The notes below the pieces were generated by a model. The model was not told the origin of the DNA, did no database searches, and worked only from the letters and a program-made list of their open reading frames with translations. This document shows, in pieces, positions 17,661 through 25,942 of a stretch of DNA of 64,000 nt. Positions within the stretch are counted from its first letter, which is position 1. Each line of letters opens with the position of its first letter. A program made the position numbers and the translations under genes. This DNA is from Planctomycetaceae bacterium (lineage in GTDB: Bacteria; Planctomycetota; UBA1135; GCA-002686595): contig WYBT01000061.1 in the NCBI GenBank assembly GCA_011525785.1, positions 1 to 64,000 of the forward strand. The letters are read 5' to 3'.

Positions 17661-19487
17661 ATGCGCAGTCTCCCCATCACCGCCGCGCTCGCGCTCATCG
17701 TCAGCGCCATGCCGGCCTGGTCACAGACCCTGCAAGCCACGCTCTACCAGACCGGCTTCTCCCAACCCGTGCTGGCCGTCTCGCCTCCGGGCGACCTCCA
17801 ACGACTGTTCGTCGTCGAGCAGACCGGCCGCATCCGCATCATCAAGAACGGCGTCACGCTGGCGACGCCCTTCATCAACCTCGGGCCCGCGTCGGGCGGA
17901 GGCCTGGGACTGACGGCCTCGAGCGGCGAGCGCGGCCTCTTGGGCCTGGCGTTCCACCCCAACTACGCCACCAACGGCCACTTCTACGTCAACTACACCG
18001 CGGCCAGCGGCGGCGCGACCAACATCCGGCGCTTCACCGTCAGCGCGAATCCGGACGTGGCGAACTCCGCCAGCGGCTTTCCGATCCTGACCGTCGCGCA
18101 GCCCTTCTCGAACCACAACGGCGGCTGCATCCACTTCGGGCCCGACGGCAAGCTCTACATCGGCATGGGCGACGGCGGCAGCGGCAACGACCCGCAGAAC
18201 GCCGCTCAGACGCCGACCACGCTCCTCGGCAAGATGTTGCGCCTGGATGTCGACATCCCCGCGCCGTACATCCCCAGCGACAACCCCTACTTCGGCTCGA
18301 CCTCGACGCTGCAGGAGATCTGGCACTTCGGCCTGCGCAACCCCTGGCGCTTCTCGTTCGACCGCCAGACCGGCGAGATGTACATCGCCGACGTGGGCCA
18401 GAACGCGTGGGAGGAAGTCAGCGTCCAACCCGCGGGCGTCGGCAACTTGAACTTCGGCTGGCGCTGCATGGAAGGCAACGCTTGCACCGGCCTCACCGGC
18501 TGCGTGTGCAACGCCGCTTCGCTGACGGACCCGATCCACGTGTACGGCCACGGTGCGGGCTGCTCGGTGACCGGCGGTTACGTGTACCGCGGCTCGCAGA
18601 TCTGCGGCCTGGACGGCACGTACTTCTTCGCCGACTACTGCACGACGACGATCTGGTCGTTCAAGTACGTCGGCGGCGCGGTGACGCAGTTCACCAACCG
18701 CACCACGGAACTCGAGCCGGTCGGCTCGCCGACCATCAACTCGATCGCGGGCTTCGGCGAAGACGCCGCCGGCGAGCTGTACATCCTCGATCACCAAGAC
18801 GGCGAGATCTACAAGATCGAAGTCTCCGGCGGTCAGGTCGACTGCAACAACAACGGCATCGCGGACGCCTGCGACTTGGCGAGCGGCGCGGCGCTGGACT
18901 GCAACAACAACCAGATCCCCGACTCGTGCGACATCGCCACGGGCGCCGCGTTGGACTGCAACGGCAACGGCGTGCCCGACACGTGCGACCTGGCCTCGGG
19001 CTTCTCTTTGGACGCCAACGGCAACGGCCAGCCCGATGAGTGCGAGTGCCCGGGCGGCACGCCGCCCTCGACGTACTGCACGGCGAAGCTGAACTCGCAG
19101 TTCTGCCTGCCCGCGATCGCCATCACCGCTGCGCCCAGCGCCAGCAACGTCGGCTCCTGCCTCGTGACGGCGACCAACGTCCTCAACAACCGCAACGGTC
19201 TGTTGTTCTACGGCTACGGGACGAACGCCGCGCCCTTCCAGGGCGGCTTCCTGTGCGTCGCGGCGCCGACCCGCCGCACGCCGATCCAGACCTCGGGCGG
19301 CGCTCCGACCGGAACGAGCTGCACGGGCACGTTCAGCTTCAACCTGAACGCGTTCATCGCCTCCGGCGCTGATCCGCTGCTGCAGGTGGTCGGTCAGCCG
19401 TTCGCCTGCCAGTACTGGAGTCGCGACTCGGCCGACCCGTTCGGCTCGAGCTTCACCAACGCGGTCCAGGGCCAGATCTGCCAGTAA
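17661..19487 (+). CDS. Secreted PQQ-dependent sugar dehydrogenase-like protein with calcium repeats and WRD-type C-terminal module
   Basis: The 608-residue protein starts with a signal peptide (ITAALALIVSAMPAWSQ) and then a glucose/sorbosone dehydrogenase propeller (about 25-390), with GERGLLGLAFHPNY, FSNHNGGCIHFGPDG and FGLRNPWRFSFD. These enzymes oxidise sugars in the periplasm or outside the cell using PQQ. Four Cys/Asn/Asp repeats of the DCNNNGIADACDLASG kind (about 393-460), calcium-binding and common in planctomycetes, lead to a C-terminal domain (about 468-608) that begins TYCTAKLNSQFC and ends with QYWSRDS...FTNAV. That last domain is related to those of neighbouring secreted proteins. 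AAGGA lies 10 nt before the ATG. Cofactor residues were not checked one by one. Confidence 0.85.
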   Translation: MRSLPITAALALIVSAMPAWSQTLQATLYQTGFSQPVLAVSPPGDLQRLFVVEQTGRIRIIKNGVTLATPFINLGPASGGGLGLTASSGERGLLGLAFHPNYATNGHFYVNYTAASGGATNIRRFTVSANPDVANSASGFPILTVAQPFSNHNGGCIHFGPDGKLYIGMGDGGSGNDPQNAAQTPTTLLGKMLRLDVDIPAPYIPSDNPYFGSTSTLQEIWHFGLRNPWRFSFDRQTGEMYIADVGQNAWEEVSVQPAGVGNLNFGWRCMEGNACTGLTGCVCNAASLTDPIHVYGHGAGCSVTGGYVYRGSQICGLDGTYFFADYCTTTIWSFKYVGGAVTQFTNRTTELEPVGSPTINSIAGFGEDAAGELYILDHQDGEIYKIEVSGGQVDCNNNGIADACDLASGAALDCNNNQIPDSCDIATGAALDCNGNGVPDTCDLASGFSLDANGNGQPDECECPGGTPPSTYCTAKLNSQFCLPAIAITAAPSASNVGSCLVTATNVLNNRNGLLFYGYGTNAAPFQGGFLCVAAPTRRTPIQTSGGAPTGTSCTGTFSFNLNAFIASGADPLLQVVGQPFACQYWSRDSADPFGSSFTNAVQGQICQ

Positions 19488-19515
19488 CCGGCCGATCCAA
19501 GGCGCCTCCAAAAGC

Positions 19516-19554
19516 GCGAGCGCGGTCCCTCGTTCAACGGGGGGCCGCGCTCGC
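19516..19554. terminator. Strong hairpin between convergent genes
   Basis: A stem of about 14 bp (19516-19529 with 19541-19554, one G-T wobble) and an 11-nt loop are followed by TTCTCT on the plus strand. It lies 28 nt after the dehydrogenase stop and can serve both convergent genes. Confidence 0.65.
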
Positions 19555-19640
19555 TTCTCTACAGTTGCATCTCTCGCAGTTCACCCGCCGTCGGCTGCAT
19601 CACGGCCGGCGGCGGGGTTCGCTTGCGCGCGCCGCGCGCA

Positions 19641-21233
19641 TCAGGGGTCGAAGGTCACCGCCAGCGCGTTGGTGAAGTTGGAGCCGTTCGAGCACGGCCC
19701 CTGGGGATCGCGGTACCAGACCTGGAAGTTGAGCGTTTGCCCCGCGGCCCAACCGCCCGTCGCGGCCAGCCCCGGGCCCCACTCGCAACCGCCCGCCGCG
19801 TCAGCCTGATTGAGGCCGAGCCGACGCACGGCGCCGGCGACGCAGCGCAGTCCGTCGCGGAACGGCGCGCCGATGCCGCCGTTCACCGCCAGCGTGCCCT
19901 GGAACAGCACGGCGTTGGCGTTGGCGGGCATTCCGTGCGCATGGAAAGCCGCGTCGTCGTTCGCGATGCCGGTCGAGCCCTCGCCCTCGAGCAGCGCGCC
20001 TGCGCCGGTCGAGTTCGCGCAGCCCGTCCCGACCGCGCCAAAGTTCGAGCACGGGCAAACCGCCGGCGTCACGCCGAAGCAGAACGCCGTCCCGATCTCG
20101 CCGTGCGCGTGGAAGTCGGCGGCGACGCCGTGGGCCGCGCCCATGTCGAGGTTCGAGAGCGCGCTGGAGTAGCTCTCGATTTCCTCGGTGACGTCGACCA
20201 CGCCGCTCGCGTCGAGGTCGGCGCCGAAGAACATGCGCGTCGTGCCTCCACTGTCGCCGATGTGCAGCCCGCCCTCGTCGGTGACCGCGATGTCGTTGCA
20301 CACGAGCGGGCTCGAGACGCTCCAGACCGGGCCGTACTCGCTGGCGTCGATGACTCCGTCGTCGTTGTCGTCGCGCCCCCGGTAGACCACCGAGTTCGTG
20401 CGGTCGAGCAGGTACCAGTACTCGGCCTCGTCGTGGTCGAGCGCCGAGAGTTCGGCGCCGACGGGCAGGCTGGGGAGCCAGAACGCGCTCTCCTCACCCG
20501 CATCGATCACGCCGTTGTTGTTGGCGTCTTCGAGGCGGTACACGCCGCGCGCGCGCGCGCCGCTCGAGCCGTTCTCGGCGAAGTACAGCCGACCGTCGTC
20601 GCCCATGCGCAGCCCCACGATGCGACTGTCGTCGTGGTGCGATTCCGGCGCCGTGTAGAACACCGCGGCCTCGCCGAAGTCGTTCGCGTCCAGGTCGAGG
20701 TTCATGTCCTCCAGACGCAGGATCACTTCGCCTTCACCGGACTGCGTGCTGCTCGAAGCGAGCCACACCACGCTCTGCGCGAGACTGGTCGCCACCGCGC
20801 TGATGTGCGGCGCTTCATGACCGTGGAAGTTGCCGCCCGCGTGGCCATCGAAGTACAGCCAGTGCTCTCCGGCCTCGGAGGCGTCGCCGTCTTCGTCGAC
20901 ATCGTTGAGCGCGAGCACGATGCGCTCGCTCGAGTCGCCGACGTACACGGTGTCGTCGAGGAAGGTCGTGATGGCGATCGGGTCGGTGAGCGCGATCGAG
21001 CCGACGACGTCGTCGTACAGCACGACCACATCGCCGTCGTCGTTGTAGGCGCCGTTGACGACGAGCTCCGAGCAGCGGTAGACGCGATCGAGCACCGGAT
21101 CGGTGACGAACACGATTTCGAGCCCGGGGCCGCCGCCGCCGAGCACGAGGGGAGCGAGCGCGAAAGCGCCGCCGGTGAGTGCGAGTGCAGCGAGGGCCAC
21201 AGGGCCCGCGCGGCGAACAGTTTGGAACGACAT
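19641..21233 (-). CDS. Secreted EF-hand-like calcium-repeat propeller protein
   Basis: The 530-residue protein has a signal peptide (PVALAALALTGGAFALAP) and no enzyme motif. The first 370 residues look like a beta-propeller with repeated strands, interrupted by calcium-loop motifs such as DANNNGVIDAGEES, DDNDDGVIDASEYG and DLDASGVVDVTEEI. A linker with GVTPAVCPCSNF leads to a C-terminal domain (about 395-530) starting GTGCANSTGAGALLEGEGS and ending FQVWYRDPQGPCSN...FTNALAV, which shares its end motif with the other secreted proteins here. AGGAG lies 7 nt before the ATG. It lies downstream of the ECF sigma gene on the same strand (122-nt gap). The role is unknown, probably extracellular. Confidence 0.75.
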   Translation of the reverse strand: MSFQTVRRAGPVALAALALTGGAFALAPLVLGGGGPGLEIVFVTDPVLDRVYRCSELVVNGAYNDDGDVVVLYDDVVGSIALTDPIAITTFLDDTVYVGDSSERIVLALNDVDEDGDASEAGEHWLYFDGHAGGNFHGHEAPHISAVATSLAQSVVWLASSSTQSGEGEVILRLEDMNLDLDANDFGEAAVFYTAPESHHDDSRIVGLRMGDDGRLYFAENGSSGARARGVYRLEDANNNGVIDAGEESAFWLPSLPVGAELSALDHDEAEYWYLLDRTNSVVYRGRDDNDDGVIDASEYGPVWSVSSPLVCNDIAVTDEGGLHIGDSGGTTRMFFGADLDASGVVDVTEEIESYSSALSNLDMGAAHGVAADFHAHGEIGTAFCFGVTPAVCPCSNFGAVGTGCANSTGAGALLEGEGSTGIANDDAAFHAHGMPANANAVLFQGTLAVNGGIGAPFRDGLRCVAGAVRRLGLNQADAAGGCEWGPGLAATGGWAAGQTLNFQVWYRDPQGPCSNGSNFTNALAVTFDP

Positions 21234-21355
21234 CGAGAATCTCCTGAGGCCGAAGGACGCGCGAAGGCTGCTGTGCCATCGCGCGCACTGATCGCCTCAG
21301 CGCTGGCGCAAGTTCCCCGCGCGCGGCGATTGCGCCCTGCGCGCTGCGCTCGGCC

Positions 21356-21961
21356 TCAACCGTGGGAATCCAGCTCGCACAGCCAGCACTGCGCCGCGCC
21401 GTGCACGCGCTCGACCAGCCGCTCGCGCAGGAGCGCGCGCGCACGGTGCAGCCGCGAACGCACCGTTCCGACCGGCAGCTCGAGCCGCTCCGCGATCTGT
21501 GAGTAGTCCAGGCCCAACACGTCGCGCGCCGAGAGCACGCTGCGGAAGCCCTCGGGCAGCTCCGCCAGACAGTGCGCGATGTGCTCGGCGAGTTCGCGCG
21601 CCTGCGCGGCCCCGCAGGGATCGGCCAACTCGTGGTCGAACTGCGGCCCGCCGCCGCCGCGCTCTTCGTGGGCGCGCCGACGGCGCAGTGAGCGCGACTG
21701 GTGCAAGCTGCGGTTGACCACGACGCGAACCAGCCAGCCGACGAGGTCGTGCGGCGAGCGCTCCTCGTGCCAGAGCAAGATGAGCGACTCCTGAACGGCG
21801 TCCCAGGCCAGGTCTTCGCAGCCGAGGATTCGGCGCGCGACCGTCAACATGCGCGGGACGTGCGACTGGGCGAGTTCGACTTGGGCCGCGCGTTCCACGC
21901 GCGAGAGGCTCGACGAAGATGTCCGGTCGAGCAGCGGAGGGGCCGAGAGAGTGGCTCCCAT
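21356..21961 (-). CDS. ECF-type RNA polymerase sigma factor
   Basis: The 201-residue protein has a sigma-70 region 2 (LAWDAVQESLILLWHE, then GWLVRVVVNRSLHQSRSLRRRR) and a region 4 (CLAELPEGFRSVLSARDVLG, YSQIAERLELPVGTVRSRLHRA). This is the pattern of extracytoplasmic-function sigma factors, which direct polymerase to a stress or surface regulon. The ATG at 21961 is chosen because GAGG precedes it by 7 nt; a TTG six codons upstream is in frame. The protein ends in CWLCELDSHG, an extra Cys-x-x-Cys that might sense metal or redox. No anti-sigma gene is recognisable; the small membrane protein upstream and the secreted protein downstream are its nearest same-strand neighbours. Confidence 0.85.
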   Translation of the reverse strand: MGATLSAPPLLDRTSSSSLSRVERAAQVELAQSHVPRMLTVARRILGCEDLAWDAVQESLILLWHEERSPHDLVGWLVRVVVNRSLHQSRSLRRRRAHEERGGGGPQFDHELADPCGAAQARELAEHIAHCLAELPEGFRSVLSARDVLGLDYSQIAERLELPVGTVRSRLHRARALLRERLVERVHGAAQCWLCELDSHG

Positions 21962-22171
21962 GGATGCGCCTCGAGACAACGAGAGAGAACGAGGATGGCT
22001 CGAGCACGCCGTCGTCAGGACGGGGGCGAGCCGGGCTGAACCAGCGCTTTCCGTGCGCCCGCTTGCGCGTCGTCGAAGACGGCGAGAGGCGCGCGAACGC
22101 GCGAGCCGAACCTGAGGCGCGAACTCGCACGAAGGCGCGAGCGACGCGGCGCAGGCGGAGGGCCTTGGGGT

Positions 22172-22639
22172 TCAGCCGCGCGGCGGCGAATGTCCCGGCG
22201 CGAGGCGCAGAACGGCGATGCGCGGCGCACGGGGCGCGGGCTCGGCGACGGGGCCGAAGCACTCCTCGAGCCAGTGCGCGAACGACAACGGCGAGAGCTC
22301 GAAGCCGGGCGCGGCCTGCGTCGCAGGATCGAGCTCGCAGTGCTCGTGGCCCTCTTCTTCCGGCGGGGCCGGCGCTTCGGAGGCCGCACTCGCAAGCGCC
22401 TCGACAGGCGCTGCCGCCAGTTCCGCCACCAACTCAGCGCCGTGCGCGGCGTCGAATTCGCTCTCGCAGTGCGCGAGCGCGCCCGCTTCGACGTGCGCCA
22501 CGTCGCCGTGCTCGCACACGCGGTGCGACACGAGGCTGAAGTGCGCCGTCGAGAGCAACAGTCCGAGCGCGTACACCGCGACCCACAGGGCCCGGAACAG
22601 GCGCGTGGAGCGGTCTTGGGCTCGGGCGAGGCGTCGCAT
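22172..22639 (-). CDS. Small membrane protein with His/Cys-containing ectodomain
   Basis: The 155-residue protein has one strong transmembrane helix near its start (LFRALWVAVYALGLLLSTAHF). An acidic Ala/Glu/Pro-rich region of about 115 residues follows, with His and Cys clusters (SHRVCEHGDVAHVE, ALAHCESEFDAAHG, GHEHCELD). These could bind a metal ion. No family is recognised. The ATG start was preferred to an upstream TTG; neither has a good ribosome-binding site. It is 210 nt upstream of the sigma-factor gene on the same strand, so a link to it is possible but unproven. Codon use is typical of the window, supporting a real gene. Confidence 0.5.
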   Translation of the reverse strand: MRRLARAQDRSTRLFRALWVAVYALGLLLSTAHFSLVSHRVCEHGDVAHVEAGALAHCESEFDAAHGAELVAELAAAPVEALASAASEAPAPPEEEGHEHCELDPATQAAPGFELSPLSFAHWLEECFGPVAEPAPRAPRIAVLRLAPGHSPPRG

Positions 22640-23302
22640 GGAGCGCAAGAGTCGAACCGCGCCGCGCCGCGCCGTCAAGCCGCGAACAGGTCAAGCTCGA
22701 GCGCGCAGCGGACCTGGCGCGCGACAAAGCCGACGAGCGAAGAGCGCTGCCGTCCATGCGGCTGCAGATATCGTCCCAATCATCGCGCAGCTTCGGGGCC
22801 CCACGGCAGTCCGCGCAGCTCGAGCGCGAGGCGCCGACCGACCGGGCGGCCGCTCGAGGCTGCTCCGTGGCCCAGCGCGCCGCCGCCGGAGGCTCCCGAC
22901 CGGGCTTGTCGACGGTGCTCGATGCGTGTCACGACGACGCCTTGCCGAGCGGACGATTCGACGACGGCGCCGACGACGTCGAGCCTTGCGGGACGCACGC
23001 CGTGCTCTCGCTGGAACCAGCGCGCCAGCCACCGGGCCCTCAACTCGCCCGCGCCGAACTCGCCCAGCTTCTAGTTCGCCGGCGCGAACTCGAGTTGGAT
23101 CTCGCAGCGCAAGTGCGCGAAGGCCAACGTCACGCGCTCGTCGCTCAACACAAGAACTGGAACTCGCGCTAGGCTCCGACCCCAGGCGGACAAGTTCCTT
23201 TTCCAACTGCGGCGCAAGAGTGCTTCCTGGCCGCGGTGGTTCCAGCGTCCTCGCGACAGCACGAACACTGCCGCGCGAACTTTTGTCCAGTGAGGTTTGC
23301 AC
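22640..23302. other. Long intergenic stretch with only weak coding signals
   Basis: About 660 bases lie between divergent genes. A minus-strand frame, interrupted by a stop, gives plausible protein sequence over part of it (listed separately). Otherwise only GC-rich sequence is seen. The last 100 bases hold the upstream region of the secreted FGE-like gene, with TGAGG serving as its ribosome-binding site. Confidence 0.4.
22780..23166 (-). pseudogene. Possible degraded small gene (internal stop)
   Basis: One minus-strand frame reads plausibly on both sides of a TAG stop: upstream VTLAFAHLRCEIQLEFAPAN, downstream LRARWLARWFQREHGVRPAR and further. The part after the stop could start at a TTG (23043) and give 87 residues. 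Amino-acid content is protein-like near the stop, but no family is recognised. It could be a gene broken by a point mutation, a short real gene, or chance. Confidence 0.22.
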
Positions 23303-24568
23303 TTGAAGACCGCGCACTTGCTCGCCTTCGCACTTCCGCTCTCCCTCGCCCGAGCCCAGGGCCCCACTTCGTACTGCACGGCTGGAACATCGACGAACGG
23401 CTGCACGCCGTCGATCGCCGCCAACGTGCAGCCGAACACCACGAACACCGCGGGCTGTGTGATCACGGTCAGCGGCGTCGAGGGTCAAAAGCAGGGCATC
23501 GTCTTCTACGGCGTCGACAACACGGGCTTCACGCCGATCCCGTGGGGCTCGGGCGGCAGCAGCTTCCAGTGCGTGAAGCTGCCGGTCGTGCGGCTGGGCT
23601 CGCCGACCAGCAGCGGTGGAAACGCCGGAGCGTGTGACGGCTCGTACGTGATCGACTGGGACGCGTTCCAGACCGCCAACCCCGCGTCGCTGGGCAACCC
23701 GTGGGTGATGGGCGAGAAGGTCTTCGTGCAGTCGTGGTACCGCGATCCGCTGGCGGTGAAGACTTCGAACCTCTCGAACGCGCTCGAACTCTCGGTGCTC
23801 AAGCCGACGCCCGTTCCGTGCGTGACGCCGCTTCCTGGGATGGTGTTGATTCCCGCGGGCTCGTTCCAGATGGGCTCGAACACACCGTCGGGCGCTCCCT
23901 ACTTCGGCAGCGTCCGCGAACAGCCGGTGCGCCAAGTCACGATCAGCCGCTGCTTTTGGATGGGCGCAACCGAGGTGACCCAGGCGCAGTACGAAGCGGT
24001 GATGGGACCGAACTCGGCCCCCGGGTCCATGGGCCCGAACTACCCGGTCGCTTACTTGAAGTGGTACGAGGCGCGGGACTTCTGCGCGTTGTTCACGGCG
24101 CAGGAAGCGGCGCTCGGGAACTTGCCGCCCGGGTACAGGTACCGGCTGCCGACCGAGGCGGAGTGGGAGTACGCCTGCCGCGCGGGGACGACCACTCAAT
24201 TCAACGTGGGCGACGAGCTGCTGTGCTCGCAGGCGCGCTTCTCGTTCAGCTACCACTCGAACGCATCGTGCGCCCCGTCCAACGCCCTCGCTCCCGTCGC
24301 CAGCTATCCGCCGAACGCGTGGGGTCTGTACGACATGCACGGCAACGCCTGGGAATGGGTTCAAGACCGGTACGCGCCCTACACGCCCGGTCCGGTCACG
24401 GACCCGTTCGTGTCCGGGAACTTCCTCTCTGAACGCGTCCTGCGCGGTGGCGCGTCCAACCGGGATTCCAGCTACGCGCGCTCGGCGCACCGACGCTTCG
24501 ACTTCCCGGAGTACTCGTTCGAAGTCTACGGCTTCCGCATGGTGCTCGCGCCGGAGTTCGCTCCCTGA
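23303..24568 (+). CDS. Secreted protein: N-terminal WRD-type module plus FGE-like (SUMF1) domain
   Basis: The 421-residue protein has a signal peptide (LLAFALPLSLARAQG). The module usually found C-terminal in its neighbours comes first here (about 24-172: YCTAGTSTNGC ... QSWYRDP ... NLSNALELSV). Then comes an FGE-sulfatase-like domain (about 180-420) with GMVLIPAGSFQMGS, LPTEAEWEYACRAGTT, GLYDMHGNAWEWVQD and RGGASNRDSS. True FGE uses a Cys pair shortly after RGGS; none is present, so it is more likely a carbohydrate- or ligand-binding FGE relative. The start is a TTG: TGAGG lies 7 nt before 23303, whereas the in-frame TTG two codons earlier is only 1 nt away. It is followed by 155 nt without genes. 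Confidence 0.82.
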   Translation: MKTAHLLAFALPLSLARAQGPTSYCTAGTSTNGCTPSIAANVQPNTTNTAGCVITVSGVEGQKQGIVFYGVDNTGFTPIPWGSGGSSFQCVKLPVVRLGSPTSSGGNAGACDGSYVIDWDAFQTANPASLGNPWVMGEKVFVQSWYRDPLAVKTSNLSNALELSVLKPTPVPCVTPLPGMVLIPAGSFQMGSNTPSGAPYFGSVREQPVRQVTISRCFWMGATEVTQAQYEAVMGPNSAPGSMGPNYPVAYLKWYEARDFCALFTAQEAALGNLPPGYRYRLPTEAEWEYACRAGTTTQFNVGDELLCSQARFSFSYHSNASCAPSNALAPVASYPPNAWGLYDMHGNAWEWVQDRYAPYTPGPVTDPFVSGNFLSERVLRGGASNRDSSYARSAHRRFDFPEYSFEVYGFRMVLAPEFAP

Positions 24569-24723
24569 CGGCGCCAGTCGCCGCAGCACGCGGCGCCGTT
24601 CGATTTCGGCGGACACGCACGATCCGCGGCGGTCGGTGATCCCCGCCCGCCGCGAATCCGCGCACCAGAGGTTGTCGTGAGATCGACAGCACCCCCTCCG
24701 CGTGCGAGCGAGCGGAGAGTTCA

Positions 24724-25878
24724 GTGGATAGGCTCGCGCGCGCCATGCACTTGATTCGCGCGCTGCAGTCCGTCGTCCTGGTCCTCTTCGTCGCCGCCTG
24801 CGCGAGCACGCGTGAAGCGCCCCGCGGCTCGGCGGGCACGCTGCTCATCGTCGGCGGCGGTCTCGACAACGACTCGCGCCCGATCTACGAGCGCTTCGTC
24901 GAGCTCGCCTCCGCGCGCGGCCCGGCGCGCATCGTGATCGCAGCAGCTGCGACGGGCCCGCAGCAGGACGAGATCGTCGACAAGACCGAGGCGCTGCGCG
25001 TGTGGGCCCCCGGCGCGTCGGTGAGTGCGATCCTGCGCGAGACTCCGACTCAGGACACCGTCACCGCGATCGATGCTGCGAGCGCGCTGCTGTTCACCGG
25101 CGGAGATCAGAAGCGCATCACGGAGCGCTACCGCCCGAACGAGGTCGACACGCCCGAATGGCTGGCGATGAAGCGCCTGCTCGCGCGCGGCGGCGTGATC
25201 GCGGGCTGCAGCGCCGGCGACGCGATGATGGGCGAGTTCATGTTGCTCAGCGGAGGCAGCGCAACAGCGCTCGGCATCGCACCGGCGAGCGGCGAGGCAT
25301 CGATCGCGAGCGCGCCGCCGTCGGAGCCGGTGCAACTGGGCCCGCGCGTCGGGCCGGGCATGAAGTTCCTGCCGTGGGCGCTGACCGACTCCCACTTCTT
25401 CGAGCGCGACCGCGTCGGCCGGCTGGTGGCGGCGCTCGAAGCGACGAACACGCGCCTGGGCCTCGGTGTCGGCGAAGACGGCTGCGTGGAGGTCGACCTC
25501 GCCAGTGGAGAGCTGCGCGGCGTCGGAGTCTCCGAGTCGCTGCTGGTCGACGTCGTTCACCTCGAACGCGACGGCTTGCGGCGCGCCAACGTGATCGCAC
25601 GGCCGATCACCCAGGGAGCGACGATCTCACTGACCGCGCGCCTCGCCGCTCCGCCGCCGCCGCTGCGCGCGGGCTTCAGCGGCGCGGTGCACGACGTGCC
25701 GGTGGTCGAGCCCGGCCAGAACCGCCAGCTCGCGTCGTGGCGCTTGTTCCGCTGCGCCGCCGCGCCCGGCGGCAGCGCTCAGCGACTGCAACTCGACGGC
25801 TGGCAGGTGCTCGCGTGGCCCGCGCGCGACGACGGTGAAGTCGTGTTCGAGGTCGGGCCCGCGCCTACGCAGCGTTGA
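24724..25878 (+). CDS. Cyanophycinase-like lipoprotein (peptidase S51 family)
   Basis: The 384-residue protein begins with a signal peptide ending in the lipobox-like V-A-A-C. The S51/cyanophycinase core follows: GTLLIVGGGLDND, LLFTGGDQKRI, the nucleophile elbow GCSAGDAMMG (serine at about residue 164) and TDSHFFERDRVGRL. Cyanophycinases are serine hydrolases that cleave beta-Asp-Arg dipeptides, and related exported forms exist in bacteria without cyanophycin. No cyanophycin synthetase gene is visible. About 100 residues after the core form an extra beta-rich domain. A GTG start is used because GGAGA lies 6 nt upstream. The hydrolase family is secure; the substrate is not. Confidence 0.85.
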   Translation: MDRLARAMHLIRALQSVVLVLFVAACASTREAPRGSAGTLLIVGGGLDNDSRPIYERFVELASARGPARIVIAAAATGPQQDEIVDKTEALRVWAPGASVSAILRETPTQDTVTAIDAASALLFTGGDQKRITERYRPNEVDTPEWLAMKRLLARGGVIAGCSAGDAMMGEFMLLSGGSATALGIAPASGEASIASAPPSEPVQLGPRVGPGMKFLPWALTDSHFFERDRVGRLVAALEATNTRLGLGVGEDGCVEVDLASGELRGVGVSESLLVDVVHLERDGLRRANVIARPITQGATISLTARLAAPPPPLRAGFSGAVHDVPVVEPGQNRQLASWRLFRCAAAPGGSAQRLQLDGWQVLAWPARDDGEVVFEVGPAPTQR

Positions 25879-25942
25879 ATCCGTCGAGAGCGGCGCGCGC
25901 GCCCGACTTATGGACGCACGCGCACCCGCGCCGCCGACGCGC

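Noticed and set aside
24724-25878. A cyanophycin synthesis/degradation operon
   Set aside because: Only the cyanophycinase-like lipoprotein is present; there is no synthetase gene, and the exported location argues against storage-granule turnover.
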